Assembly (NCBI GenBank): GCA_030435675.1 | Contig: CM059624.1 | Span: forward strand, 14,532,769-14,596,768 | Reading direction: 5' to 3' | DNA: 64,000 nt | DNA from: Steinernema hermaphroditum | Taxonomy: Eukaryota > Nematoda > Chromadorea > Rhabditida > Steinernematidae | Shown: positions 1-11,900 of the stretch, piece by piece | Numbering within the stretch: position 1 is the stretch's first letter | How the letters are laid out: the number at the start of each line of letters is the position of its first letter | Notes under the pieces: generated by a model | Told to the model about the DNA's origin: nothing | Seen by the model: only the letters and a program-made list of their open reading frames with translations | The model's database searches: none | Made by a program: the position numbers and the translations under genes

Positions 1-47
1 CATGAAAAATGCTATGGAAGTGTTCCTTAATCTTATGGGTAAGCAGT

Positions 48-120
48 ACTGTGTTTGGCGCAGTCGGTAGGCTGTCTGATTACGAGCCACGGGTTCGTGG
101 TTTCGATTCCGGTCGGTGGA
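48..120 (+). repeat. tRNA-like SINE head 1
   Basis: Pol III A-box-like TGGCGCAGTCGGTAGGC at 56-72 and B-box-like GGTTTCGATTCC at 99-110, with tRNA-like spacing. The acceptor stem does not close well, so I call a tRNA-derived repeat and not a tRNA gene. Confidence 0.5.
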
Positions 121-3100
121 ATTTTGATCTTTCTTCTTTCCACAACCGTTTCGGGGGCCAGTCCCGTCTGCGTTTCGAAAAGTTCTATGCACCGGAACGA
201 GGAAAGAACGAATCAGGGTGCATTCCTAGCAACTTGAGTAAGTTACAATGGGCCCATATTGACTAGAGTTTAACTTCCGATTATCACTACTTTGGGACTA
301 TAGCCAATTCTCACTTTACGCGGATCGAAGGAATTCCGCCTCGAACGCACGAAAATTGATGGGTCTCAACTGTACTTTTGAGAAAACGCCTCTAACCCCC
401 ATCGCCAGTATTCAGTACTTTCGAATTTGGATCATATTCAGTGTAAAGTCAGTTGAACATAACAAAACCTTGTCATTGCCCCATTTTAACATTTCCCCTT
501 TGCTCTATTTCAAGGGTGCTCGACCTCAATACGCGCTCTATCTCCATAAAAGTACATCTCCAACTAAAAAGTACATCACTGTTTTCATGCTTATCTAACA
601 TTTAAGGGCTCTCACGACCACACTGAATAGAAAAATGCCGCCGCCGAATTGAAAATGGCGAGCGCAGAGGAATATTCGACGAGCAATAGGACGCACTCAG
701 CGGCGAAAATATCTCACTGTAGGGGCAACCCCGTGGAAGTCGCCTAGGCAACCTACATATAATGGTTGGGCAAACGCTAACGAATCGCTTTTTTTCTATT
801 TCTCTCACCTCTATGTGTTTAATTCGCGCTCTCGGTGCAAGAATAATTAGTTAGTTAGCGGGACGTAAACATCAAGGGCAGGCAAAGCCTCTGTTTTCAG
901 GGCTTGAATCCAAGAGGTCGATATTATGAGGAAGGCAAGGCTTACATAACCCGGTGAAAGCGAATACAATCGTTTTTATTAAAGTCTAGCCCAGTAAACA
1001 GATGGACGACGGTCATAAAGGCATAGTGGAAGTAAACCTGATCCATCCGAAGTGTCTGTATGGCTCATTGCGAACGTGTCCAATTGCCAATCGGCCGGGG
1101 TCGGTTCGACGCCGGCCTCAGACCTTGATTTATCTGCTCCTCGAAAGTGGTCGCTCATCGCATGAACGAATGCGACCGTTCCCCTGCGCACATACTTCCC
1201 AATTGTTCTATGGTTATGCAAGATGTCCAATAAGAGCGACATAGACATACTTACAAGATCGTATTGGTCGTACAAGACTGGTCGAAAAAATGTTAAAGAA
1301 AAGTAACAAAACGTGGCTTCGCTGTTCGAATTTCTGTTATTCCTGCTGGAGTGCTTTTCTTCTGACACCACTATGTAATCAACGCGCTCTTATTGACCAT
1401 CTCTTGGTCAGTCAAGCCTGAAGAGTACCGTAGCCATACATCTAATCTCAGAAAACAACCTCTAATTAGTCGCTATTCACGCGGCTAGACCACGCGACAA
1501 AAACAAAACCGAGATCTACACGCAAAACGCGAACGCTTTCCACGAAAACAAACTACTCGAATGACGCTCTCTTTGACTGCTTAATCCATATTTGCTGCTG
1601 TCACACGATGTCTCATAGACGTCAAAGCTTCAAGAGCTGATGTTTTGAGCCACTGACGTGCAAGGACTTAATATAATGTCGTTTGGAAGAGGAGTATTGG
1701 AATTGGGAATCGCTACCTGACTATACTGTTTTAATTATACAGTGACTGGAAAAAGGTACAAAAATAGACATACAGTAAGGAAAATGCGAAATTGTTGCTC
1801 GTTCCGAACCTAAAACGACATTGGTGAATGGTATGCTGACGCACATGAAGCACTAGTAGCGAACAATTTGCACTGATAAGAGTCCTAAGAGCCTCATCAT
1901 CATAGTACCGGTGACGGCACATTTCTAAAATCGATGGGTACACTATCGATTATGGCCAGCGTGTACGCTTTCACACAGGTGTCGAAACTCTGCCACAAAA
2001 AGTTGACGTGCTCTTCATAATCACACGTAAACATTAGAGTAGTAGATAGTCATTAAACGATAGGTAAAATAGTGACTAAAGGTCACCGTAAGATGGCCTG
2101 AAATGCTCCACGAGAACATTATCTACTATAATCGTACATATTCATCTTGTCCACGAAATCTCCGAGTTGCCAAAAATTGAAAAGAATATGAGAAAAGTAA
2201 ACAGATAGATAGCCAAGCTATACTGAAATAATGAATTTTTTTTGATCGATGCTATACCATGAACAAAGGGTCCCGAAGAAAAATGTATCTTTTAGATCTC
2301 AAAAATTGCTTCCCAACTCTTTCCAACTCTGTGCCGCTTCAAGAGCGTAATATTTCATTGGACGACTGGATTAGATATTCTAGAAAGTGGCTATCTCTGT
2401 AAGAGCGAAAATATACGGCGCCTACCCTTTATGAATAATGCATAGGGTTCTCATTATTAGGAAACCAGCCAGGCGTTGGGCATTGAAAATAGGGTAGTGA
2501 ACGGAGTGATGTATTTCTTTGGGGGAAGATATAAATAGAATGGATGGACGAAGGAATCTCATGCTTGTGCTGTTAGAGAATCGTTTTGGAAAGTTTAGCT
2601 AAAAATCAAACCTTTCCGTATCCGTAATTGGCCACCAATAATCAAATTAAGTAAATGACTAGTGAAAGAGAGGGATAATCGATTCCCTGTTCTACATATG
2701 CAAATATTCTTCCAACTATCGATCTTAATCCTAAACTATCCTTAAGGTTTAGGATCGATGGTGTTTGGTGGATAGATTCGCATTCAATGAAACATTTAGG
2801 ACACAATCTGTCGAGCATGTAACGCAGATCTCAATACTCAGTCGCAGAACACGTGGCTCTCGCGAATGAATCGTAGATCTGGTTTCTTGAGCATCAAGAT
2901 TTTCTAGATCTAGCAAATTTCCCCATATGTATGAAGAGATGCCTGAGTGGACGGTTAGAACCGGCTCGGGTTGACCTCGGAGCCAATGGAAATTTAGCAA
3001 TCCGATTCGGGTTGAAAAATTTCAGTGAATCCGCTTCAATGCCACCGTGAATACTTCCGAAAATGTGTTTCGAGACAATCAAATAAAAAACCAATTTCCA

Positions 3101-3949
3101 TAAACATGCGAACCAATGAAGAAAGATCCTTCAGAAGAGTGTACTCAATCGCTTGTGCCGTTGAGCGTAATCGGATATGAATAATCGTAAATAACGTCGA
3201 CAAAAATAACGTCGCTTTCATGATTTTGAAATTCATGTTTCTCCACTTGGCATCTTAAACGAACGAAAATTACAGTTACCATATAAAAATTGAAGAAGGC
3301 TATAAGAAGGATAGGAATTCGCGTATCGGACAATTTCAGCTTCTTCTCCCCAATGGTTATTCAATAAAAGTAGTCCAATCTTATATATATTGTTTCTTAG
3401 CATAAGATGCATATACAGCGACACTTACAGAAGGCTATAACAGGAATGGGCAGATAAACCACCAACGTACACAGCCCCCTCGTCAGGCAGCGTTGCCCTT
3501 CAAATCAGTTCAGGACTTCATCGGAACTAACTCCATAAATATCGTATTCTTCTCTCAAAATTCATGCACATCAAAGCACTTTTTCCGATGATCTCCGCCG
3601 GAATTCGCGTTTCCGCTCTGTCTGCCTCCCATAATCAAATTACGGAATTGATTTTGCCGTTTGAATTGCTGGATACCCCCGCGAAAATGCGTAAAATCCA
3701 TGGAGGGCTTGAAAAAATGAAGTCCAGAGAAAATACTGATTAGCTGAAATTTCGATTACCTACGATTATGACGATCTAACAGTAGATGGAAAATCATAGA
3801 CTTACTGTAAGGGATCTGCTACTTAATGTTCATCGAAAAAGTGATTCACTGAAAATCAATAAAACCCTCCAGAATCGTCATTTCCCCCCGAAGAAAAGCA
3901 GCAAAAAGTGCGTAAGACGCGTCGTAAGCGGGCGGCTTTTATGATAATC
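121..3949. other. no gene supported
   Basis: Apart from SINE head 2, I see only short ORFs without splice or family support. A small hairpin, ATCCTAAAC/GTTTAGGAT, lies near 2730-2756. Minus-strand frames at 3145-3424 look hydrophobic but lack a coherent gene model. Confidence 0.5.
1052..1124 (+). repeat. tRNA-like SINE head 2
   Basis: GTGTCTGTATGGCTCATTGC then GGTCGGTTCGACGCCGG (B-box 1102-1112). Clearly the same family as 15041 and 31492. Confidence 0.6.
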
Positions 3950-4330
3950 CAATTACCCCCGAAATAACGCAAAAAGAAGACGGCCGAGTACTCGTCTCCG
4001 CGGACGTTCTCGACTCAACCCGTCCATTCTAACGAACTTCACGACGACCATCATCGTCGTCGCCAACCGAACAGCGTGCGGATCGATTGTCGCGCGCGCC
4101 TCCCACCGTCGTCGTCAGTCGACGGTCGCCCGACTCTGAGGCTCAGAGCTGCCTGTGGGACGGCTGGCTGTACGCGCGTACAGCCAGAGCTCGTGTTTTT
4201 GACGCCGCGCGCGCGCAAATTCGAATGGTCGCCGGCGCCGTTTCCGAGAAGCGAAACGGCGTCGTCGGCGCGGCCGTAAAAATAAACGGCGCATAATTGC
4301 GACGAACACGTCGCCGTCTGAGCTTTCCCG
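3950..4330. promoter_or_regulatory. GC-rich island
   Basis: About 380 bp rich in CG dinucleotides (CGCGCGCGC near 4208) with a perfect palindrome GGCTGTACGCGCGTACAGCC near 4166. The ORFs here are arginine-rich shadows in several frames. It may be a promoter of an unseen or distant gene. Confidence 0.25.
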
Positions 4331-4449
4331 CTTTTCTACGTAAGACCGATCTACCGTTTGTTTGCGCGAGCGTGAACCGGGGACCACCCTGAGGGGTGAT
4401 GAATGCTTTTTTTTGTGTGGGAGTGGTAGAGGGCTTTCTACCCCTATTG

Positions 4450-5350
4450 GGAAATGGCCATCATTGCTATGCAGTGAATCACTTAAGCATCGGTCTCAGT
4501 CAAATGGGTTTTTGGAATTTTCTCCCTTAAAGGGATTCTTTCAGAGATGATGAAAGGGGTGTTCTTGCTACCTCTTTGGATTTATGAGCACATTTGCACA
4601 TTGCAACTCATTTTAAAGTACATCTTTTGTCACTTTGGGTTTATCCAGAAAGGACCAGTCCGATCACATATCAGATGAACACGTCGTTTTCGCAGCCTGT
4701 TCTATAGTGTGTAGGTCAACCTAGGTCCTGCTTTGAAAATACTCTTCTCATGTATGTTTGCACTTACTTTGAAATCTTAATGCAGATCGGCTAACTGAAT
4801 CATCGTCTAATGGATTGTGGTTAACATTTGGAGTAGATATGTCAAATTTGGTTCTTCAGATCAACTCTGCTCACGAACCAAAGTGATAAAATGGGGGGCG
4901 GATTCTTTGAAAATGTAGAGGATGGCCCCCATTGCTATGTATGTAGTGAATCGCTTAAGCATATCAGTCAAATCGGTTTTTTTTTTGTGTCAAAAATGGG
5001 TTTTTTCACCCTTAATTGGATTCTTCCAGAGATTACGAAAGATTGATAGGGGTGTTACTGTTCGCCCTCCGGAGTTATGAGCACATTTAAACCTTCGAAC
5101 TCATTTTAAAGTACATCTCTTTAGGATTATCCAGATGATGAATGGACCAGTCCGATCACATATCAGAAGACCATGCCATTTTTGAAAGCCTGCTCTATAG
5201 TGTGTAGGACGACCTGGATGCTGCCTTGAAAATGCTTTTCTCATGTATATGAGTACTCATTATGACAATTTGAATACCGATCGGTTCACTGAATCATCGT
5301 CCAGTGGACATGTTTTGTGTATTTGAATAACATTTGAATTTACATGTCTC
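4450..5350 (+). repeat. tandem duplication, period about 470 bp
   Basis: 4450-4855 and 4916-5350 are two diverged copies. Both contain ATTGCTATG, AGTGAATC-CTTAAGCAT, CTCATTTTAAAGTACATCT, CCAGTCCGATCACATATCAG, CTATAGTGTGTAGG and CTGAATCATCGTC. Neither has a conserved reading frame, so this appears to be non-coding sequence or a repeat. Confidence 0.85.
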
Positions 5351-8300
5351 ACTTCGCTAGAAGAAAGCGGCTTCAAAAACGATGGACCATCGTTGCCCTT
5401 GTGTCGGTCTTTTGTGAAGCTTTTGATATTTACAAGTCATTTCTTTCTCGGATAATCGCTTTCATCCGCTAAGCTCCGCTTTAGCCGCACTTCTTACTCT
5501 TTGGTCAGTCCAAGAATAGGTGCGGTCGAAATGTTCCTCTTTCTTCAATGTCCGGTTTCTGGTTTACGGTCTCTCGTGCTATTTCTGGGGTATGTCCCAC
5601 GTGCTTTCAACATAGGTAGCGCTTTTCCACGGTATGCGTTGCATTATCCCACGGAAAAGGTTAGTATCGGTATGAGAGTCTCAGGAAGATTGCTTTCAGT
5701 AAGCAGTTTCATATGTATATGAATGAAATATTTAACATAAAATGGTTGGCATTATATTTCACAAAAAAAAACATTGACAATGGAGCAGTTCGAGTGTCGT
5801 CCTCCAAGTGGCCTGTACGTCAGGCGAATTTGGATGTAAGCATGTTCTGATTTTGTGATACAGCACATTCAACTTTACGTGTGTGCAAAATTTGAGTTTG
5901 ATTGGAGGCGAATACATTTTGTTCCCTTGTTTCCCATGGTACAGAATGGGAGGTACAAATAACTTACGTTATTCAATACGGTTTTAAATTAGGCGTTATT
6001 CAATATGGTTTTCAATACGAAAGAATACGTGACAGACTATTCTGAAAAAGCTCATTTAGATGACGCCCTGCATCATTAGATGAAGCCAGTTATAAGGTTA
6101 TAAATTGATGGAACGACTACACTCATCCTTTTTCTTTGAATGGTGTATAAGTTGATGAAAAGATTACGTTCTTCCGGCGGTTGGGTGTAGGCAAGAAGAA
6201 CTTCAGGATCAGATGAGCATTGAGGGTCAGTTGGTCGGTGGAGATGGATGAGATGAGCTTTAAGGAGATAACATGAATTGAAGATTAGGTCAAGACTGCA
6301 TTTCTGTAAAATACCAAAAGTTTCTCAAACAAATCATCCGATTATAGACACTATACCGTAAGATCTAATCGCATAAAGTGTCAGGTTATTAGATTAGGGA
6401 CACTGTAACCACTGTTCTACATCCTGGGCCTCACCGTTCTCTGTATTTTCAATGCTTCTTCTCCCATGGTCTGTTTTTAGAGCCTCTTTCTCTTCCGGTT
6501 CGTATCCACTCATGTGAACCACAATTGCCATAATTCTCCCCCACCCCACAACCGAAACAACGACTTTCGCGCCCATCGTCGCGGGAACGCCAATAAACGT
6601 CATCGCCCCGCAGTTCCATTGTTCGCGAAGACAAAACTTCCAACCTGTCGCTCTGGGAGTTCCCATAATCTTCTTTTGCTCAATTTCCGAATTGCTTACG
6701 TGTTTTTGTGGTGCCACGGGCGATTTTACGTCTTCCAGCACGCTACTTTACAGTCTCTGCCACAGATTTATGATGATTTGTCGGTCGTTTGGAGCGTTCC
6801 GGCTTGCTTTTTCGTCGCCGAAGGTCATGGGTCCCATGGGAGAGACAATTAGAGACGCACTTGGGCGCATCGATTTTCGTGCTTGTCTTCGGGCGGAAAG
6901 GGGACGAGATAATGGAAATCAACGCCATTTTGATGTTTTGAGCGATGACTGTTTGCACTGCGGCTATTTTTGCGGTGATCGTGTCAAGATAAGGAACGGC
7001 GCGTAGATGGATGACAATAGGCAAAACAGAAATGATTCCGGGTTAGTTGGTGGGAATAAACTGGGAGTACTGACGATTTGCATTTTCGATCATTAGTCCA
7101 TTTTATTTTATTCTGCGTGCCTTCATCTGATGTTGTTATTTACGGATAAGCACAGCTAAGAGAGTGCTATATGGAGAGCCAGCGTGGAGGTCAACTTGGA
7201 AATTGGGTAATCGTACTTATTGGGAATCCAGGGCTCATTGTTTCGGCCTTTGGCCTAGGCATATTTTCTCAACGTAGAAATGAGGTCGTGGGGGTTGGGC
7301 GCTTGTTGAAAACGGGAGTCCAAGTCCTGTACCCTTTAAAGAGGAACTTGTACTTGATCCCCTTTGTTGAAACTGTAACCGAAGTAACAGTAATCGTAAT
7401 TGAACTCCGTTAGGTGCATGGTCCTCCCAGTTTTGTTCCAAAATCAGCGGCATTCCGCTGTACAACATGTCTCATAAGTAGTCGCCGGTCTCGTGGATTC
7501 GGAGTAGGGAACTGCTTCAAAGGTGCGCATGTATCGGAAAATCGAATGCAGTGCACAGGCATCAGAGAGAAAGTCGAAGTACTGATTCCGGTAGAGCCGT
7601 AGGAGGCGGAGTACAGCAGTAAAAGACGGGAAGCTATCATCGGAATATAGCGGTGCACACTACTGCGTTCCCGCGATGCTTCACGTGGCTGTGTGGGTGG
7701 AATCGGGTGCCAGCAACAGCCTTCTTAGTAGGACGTTTGAACAACGGTTCGCTGGTGTTTCTCTCATTGCTTTCTTTTCTTTTCAATCCATCTACAAGAC
7801 AACTTCCTGAACATTTTGACCATAACATATGTGCCCCTGTATGCACTCTATCTCCGTTATCGTTTCACCTTTCACCTATAAGCGCATTTTATTTGGCTTT
7901 CTAATCCATATCCCCATATTCAGTCATCCTGTATCCACATCCCCAGATTCATTTCAGACACGGTTCAATAAGTAATATAATTAAGAAGCAATGTTCTTGG
8001 CGCCGCTTTTTTCGGAATCTGTCTTCAATAAACTGTACATCTCGTTACCTTTGAATTACTCTGCCTATAAAGGCCCGAGGGACCACTATTTGCCCTGAGG
8101 TTATTTTCGATCGCTTTCTCATTGATAAGCCGCTGTCACTATCGACAATTGGTTCAGTTCAGTTAAGCGCGTGAAAGACATATGGAAAGTGAATGATGGC
8201 TGTGCCGGTGGCTTGAGGAACTGATGCTTTTAGCATCGCTTATCGCATGTTCCCAATATCTTCGCAGATTTTACTGATACCTACTTACTCTCCCATTGTC

Positions 8301-8950
8301 CACACTTAAAAAGAATCTTCCTTCAACGATAATCCGATTTAGTCCGTCAGAATACCCTTCATTTGTCCTTTTTGAGTGTCCTCAATCTAATAATGGGACC
8401 TTCAAATCCATTTGGGTAATTCGGCAACCATTAGATGAAGATTTTAGATGAAAACTTGGATAAAACTTAGTCTTCAAAAAGCTACGCGAACCCTTCCTTT
8501 TCACTTATCTTCTTGATCGATTTTGCGGATGCGACAATAGCAATACTGAACTCATACGCACTGGTCTCTGACCTCTCATTTCCGACTTGTTTTTGTCCCT
8601 TTTCCGTTTATATTCCATCCACCGCGTCTCGCGTTTTGTTGCCACCACCAACATTCATATATTTGTCTTCCGGTCCAGACAAACAAATCTTAATTGTAAT
8701 CAACATTGATTCGCGTTTTCGTACTATGCACGACCTAAGGTCATTTCGGCGCTCAATCAAACAAACGCTCCCCGGAGGCAGGCAACGCGTTGATTGCTTT
8801 TTGCATAGCCGCCGTTCGTCCAAAGCGCGCACGCCTCGAATTACGCGCCCGCACTCAAGTTTCCTCTCTTGTGCTCTTCTTCTGACTCATCGCCCACCGG
8901 TCGGGCGCCACTTGTTGTCCCTTTCGCGGCGCCGCACCCTACCTATTTGT
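5351..8950. other. no gene supported
   Basis: Intergenic region before cnt-1. Minus-strand frames at 6394-7024 and the plus-strand frame at 8513-8989 are the longest, but have low-complexity or incoherent sequence. A 20-25 bp direct repeat, TTATTCAATA-GGTTTT, occurs at ~5970 and ~5998. Confidence 0.5.
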
Positions 8951-8953
8951 GCT

Positions 8954-8963
8954 GTTGTTTCAG
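8954..8963 (+). promoter_or_regulatory. probable spliced-leader acceptor of cnt-1
   Basis: A GTTGTTTCAG sequence matching the nematode splice-acceptor consensus lies about 31 bp before the cnt-1 ATG. I see no paired donor of a 5' exon nearby, which fits trans-splicing of a leader such as SL1. It could instead be a normal acceptor of a distant non-coding first exon. Confidence 0.45.
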
Positions 8964-8994
8964 GTATATTTAGACCCCGGCGTTGCTGACCGCC

Positions 8995-11900
8995 ATGGCT
9001 GCTGTGTCGCCCCCGCCGGCGGCGTTGAACTTCACCGAAGCCATCAAAGACTCGCCACGGTTCAGGTACGTTTTTTGGCGTTTCTCTTCTTATCGATTGA
9101 CGCAATGTGCGAAGTCCGAAATGTGCTCATGATTCAGTCGCATCTGTTGATCGCATTCCTGGCCCGTCTGTTTACACAAATCTCCTTCCCACTCCTAAAT
9201 GGATCATTGGATTGGGTTTATAAACAGACGTCCAAACAGTCAGAAACATCTGCTTAATAATCGTTAAGGAGCTGCGAAATCAGGCTTTTAAACTATGAGC
9301 AAAAGCATCTTCAGGGGGCATCTGTTACAGATATTTCATTTCCAACTTCCACATTTTTGTTGTTACCCTTCTAGAGGGTTATCCAGAAGGGGGTGGCTAA
9401 TGGTTACAGCTTTTGCTGATGTAGGGCCTCAGATTTAGAAGCTGTCGTCTGCATAGTCCTAAATAATACCGTTTCTTTTTAATTCAAGCCATCACTGTTG
9501 GGTTTAAAGAGTTGAATGGTTAGGATAGAAGAATTACCCTTCACTTAGAGGGATATTTTGCTTTTCAGCACCTTTTTGTCTTCCTTTGAAGCCTAAAGGG
9601 AAGGCTATTAGGATATACACGCGTGAAACTGCAGCTAGAAACTTCAAAGAGATTCACACTTCAAAAAGGGTCCCTTGCATTTCTGACTCTACCAAGTCGG
9701 GCCCTGTGCTCACACATTCGATGCATCAAGATCATAAGGCAACTTTTCCTTTATGTTTACGTCTAGTGTCGTATATTTACCTTATTTCCCTTTGGGTTCC
9801 GTCGCAACAAGAACATATTAGGTTTTTTCCATCACATCGTATGAATAATCATGATATAAAGTGAACAAAACATCGAACTCTGGTATTTCTTATAGCATAG
9901 TCGACCCAAATTACCAAAAATACTTACATCATAATTCCATTTTGGTTCCATTTTAGACAACTTATTGGCGAACATGAGCAGTACCTCGGCAAAATCGACA
10001 AGCGCATCAACGAGGTCATTAGGCTTGTCAACATGATGACCGAGTTCGGCAAGAACTACTCCTCGACCTTCTAGTAAGTGCTCACCTGCTTACCTCCTCA
10101 ATCACTCCTCTTTTCTCCCTTTCAGCAACATAAGCGTAGCAGTGAACCAGCTATGCGGCGAAGCCTTCGCCAACGATCCGCTTTCGGAGAACATTTTCAA
10201 GCAGATATGCGACGCCTACGCACAGACCGTTCACCTCCACAAGGCCTACGTCGAAACGGCCAACGCCGCCCTTGCCAACAGTCTCTCTGCCTACCTCAAA
10301 AAGTAACTACATCTGATAGTTCCTTCATATATATTGGAGTTTCAGTGAGCTCACAAAAGTAAACGACGCAAAGGCTCATTTTGAGAGTTTATCCTCGACG
10401 TTGGATGAGAATTTGGCGAAGAAAGCCACTATCAACAGACACAAAACATCCGAGCTTCTAGATGCGAAGAATTCGCTGACAGCAGTGGGCACCTGCTTCG
10501 CCCATACCGCCTTGGACTACGTTGCTCAAATCACTATTGCTCACGCTCACAAGAACTACATCATTTTGGAGGCGGTAGGTTTTTTACGCTTTTGTATATC
10601 CAGCTGAGACATGTCGCCACAGCGTGGTGGAGAAATTGTGCGCGGCAGACGCAGGCAAAGAGGCAAGGTGACCTAGCAAAATGTATGCTTTATTGTTGGC
10701 CATCTGAGTGCTATTTCCGTCGCGCTTGAATATCACCATATGGGAGCAAATCTTTGAGAGCGATCAGAAATCTAAAAAGTGCTCGTAAGGTGGACCATTG
10801 CTGCGAAAGTACCTCAGTTGAAAAGCAGTCTACAGGTGTGCTTGGTTGGCTGATTGGCAGTGTGTTTGTCTGCCATGCTGGGGGTCGAGGGTTCGGTCCC
10901 CGGTGATGGATCTGCTCAAAAGTAAGGCTCGTATAAACTTAAAACTGGACTCTCAACAAAACTGTGCAGTTGACCAGCGGTTTTCGACTGAGACCAGAGT
11001 TGTCCAGGTGCCCTTTCGGCTACCCGACCCGAAAACCCGGGCCGACAACTAAGAGGCCTAGTGGTTACATGACCGTTCAAGCTTCTCTACAAAATTAATT
11101 CACCGCAGATAGTAAAGCTAACCTCTGTCAGTTCCCCGATGAGAGCTTCAAGAAGTCCTTTTAATGTATAAAATTTCAACTCGTTATGGGCGGGGCACGT
11201 TGGCAGAGTATTAACTTTTCAAAAGATCCATCATTTTGCCCTCGTGGACACAACACACACAATGTAATCGGATTATAATAATGACATTGCATAGGAACTT
11301 CCAAATGCGCAAAACTTCATCATGAATTCAGTACGTCCAGAGTCACTAACGGCTCAGTACTGATGACCAGATCTTAGTACACGACCTTCTTTCTTTTCAA
11401 ACTCACTAACCTAATGTTTTTCTTCCAGTTGTGGACGTTCGTCAAAGAGTCGTCATCGTTCTTCAGCCGCGGGCACGCGTTCTTCGATGAATGGACGGCC
11501 ATCGAGAACGGCTCCATTTCGGACACCATCGACGCGTTGAAGTCGAAGTCGGCGCTCATCGAACGCAAGATGCAGGACAGACATGCTGTCGTTCCAAAGG
11601 TAGGCCTCCCCTTCTTTATGATAATGTGGCGTTCGCTGATAACGCGCCAGGTCAAACGGTCGCCGATTGATTGTTTGGATAGCGGTTTCGGCTCTTCTCG
11701 AGATTGCTCTCCAGGCTTTGACCGAAAAGAACAAAAAGGTCCTCTTTCCTGTAGTTTAGCTTATTCGTTCAGGGTAATTTTTTAAGTACTCTTTTCCACC
11801 GCCGATAGAACTTTGAAACTACGTATATTTTCTAATCTTTGTACAGATTTCACAAGTCATAGTAGGATTGATTTATCTCCCTCAAATTCGTGTATCCTGG

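Noticed and set aside
6394..7024. Two adjacent minus-strand ORFs (115 and 93 codons)
   Set aside because: They are separated by a stop, have no recognisable domain and no convincing splice sites, and overlap equal-length plus-strand frames.
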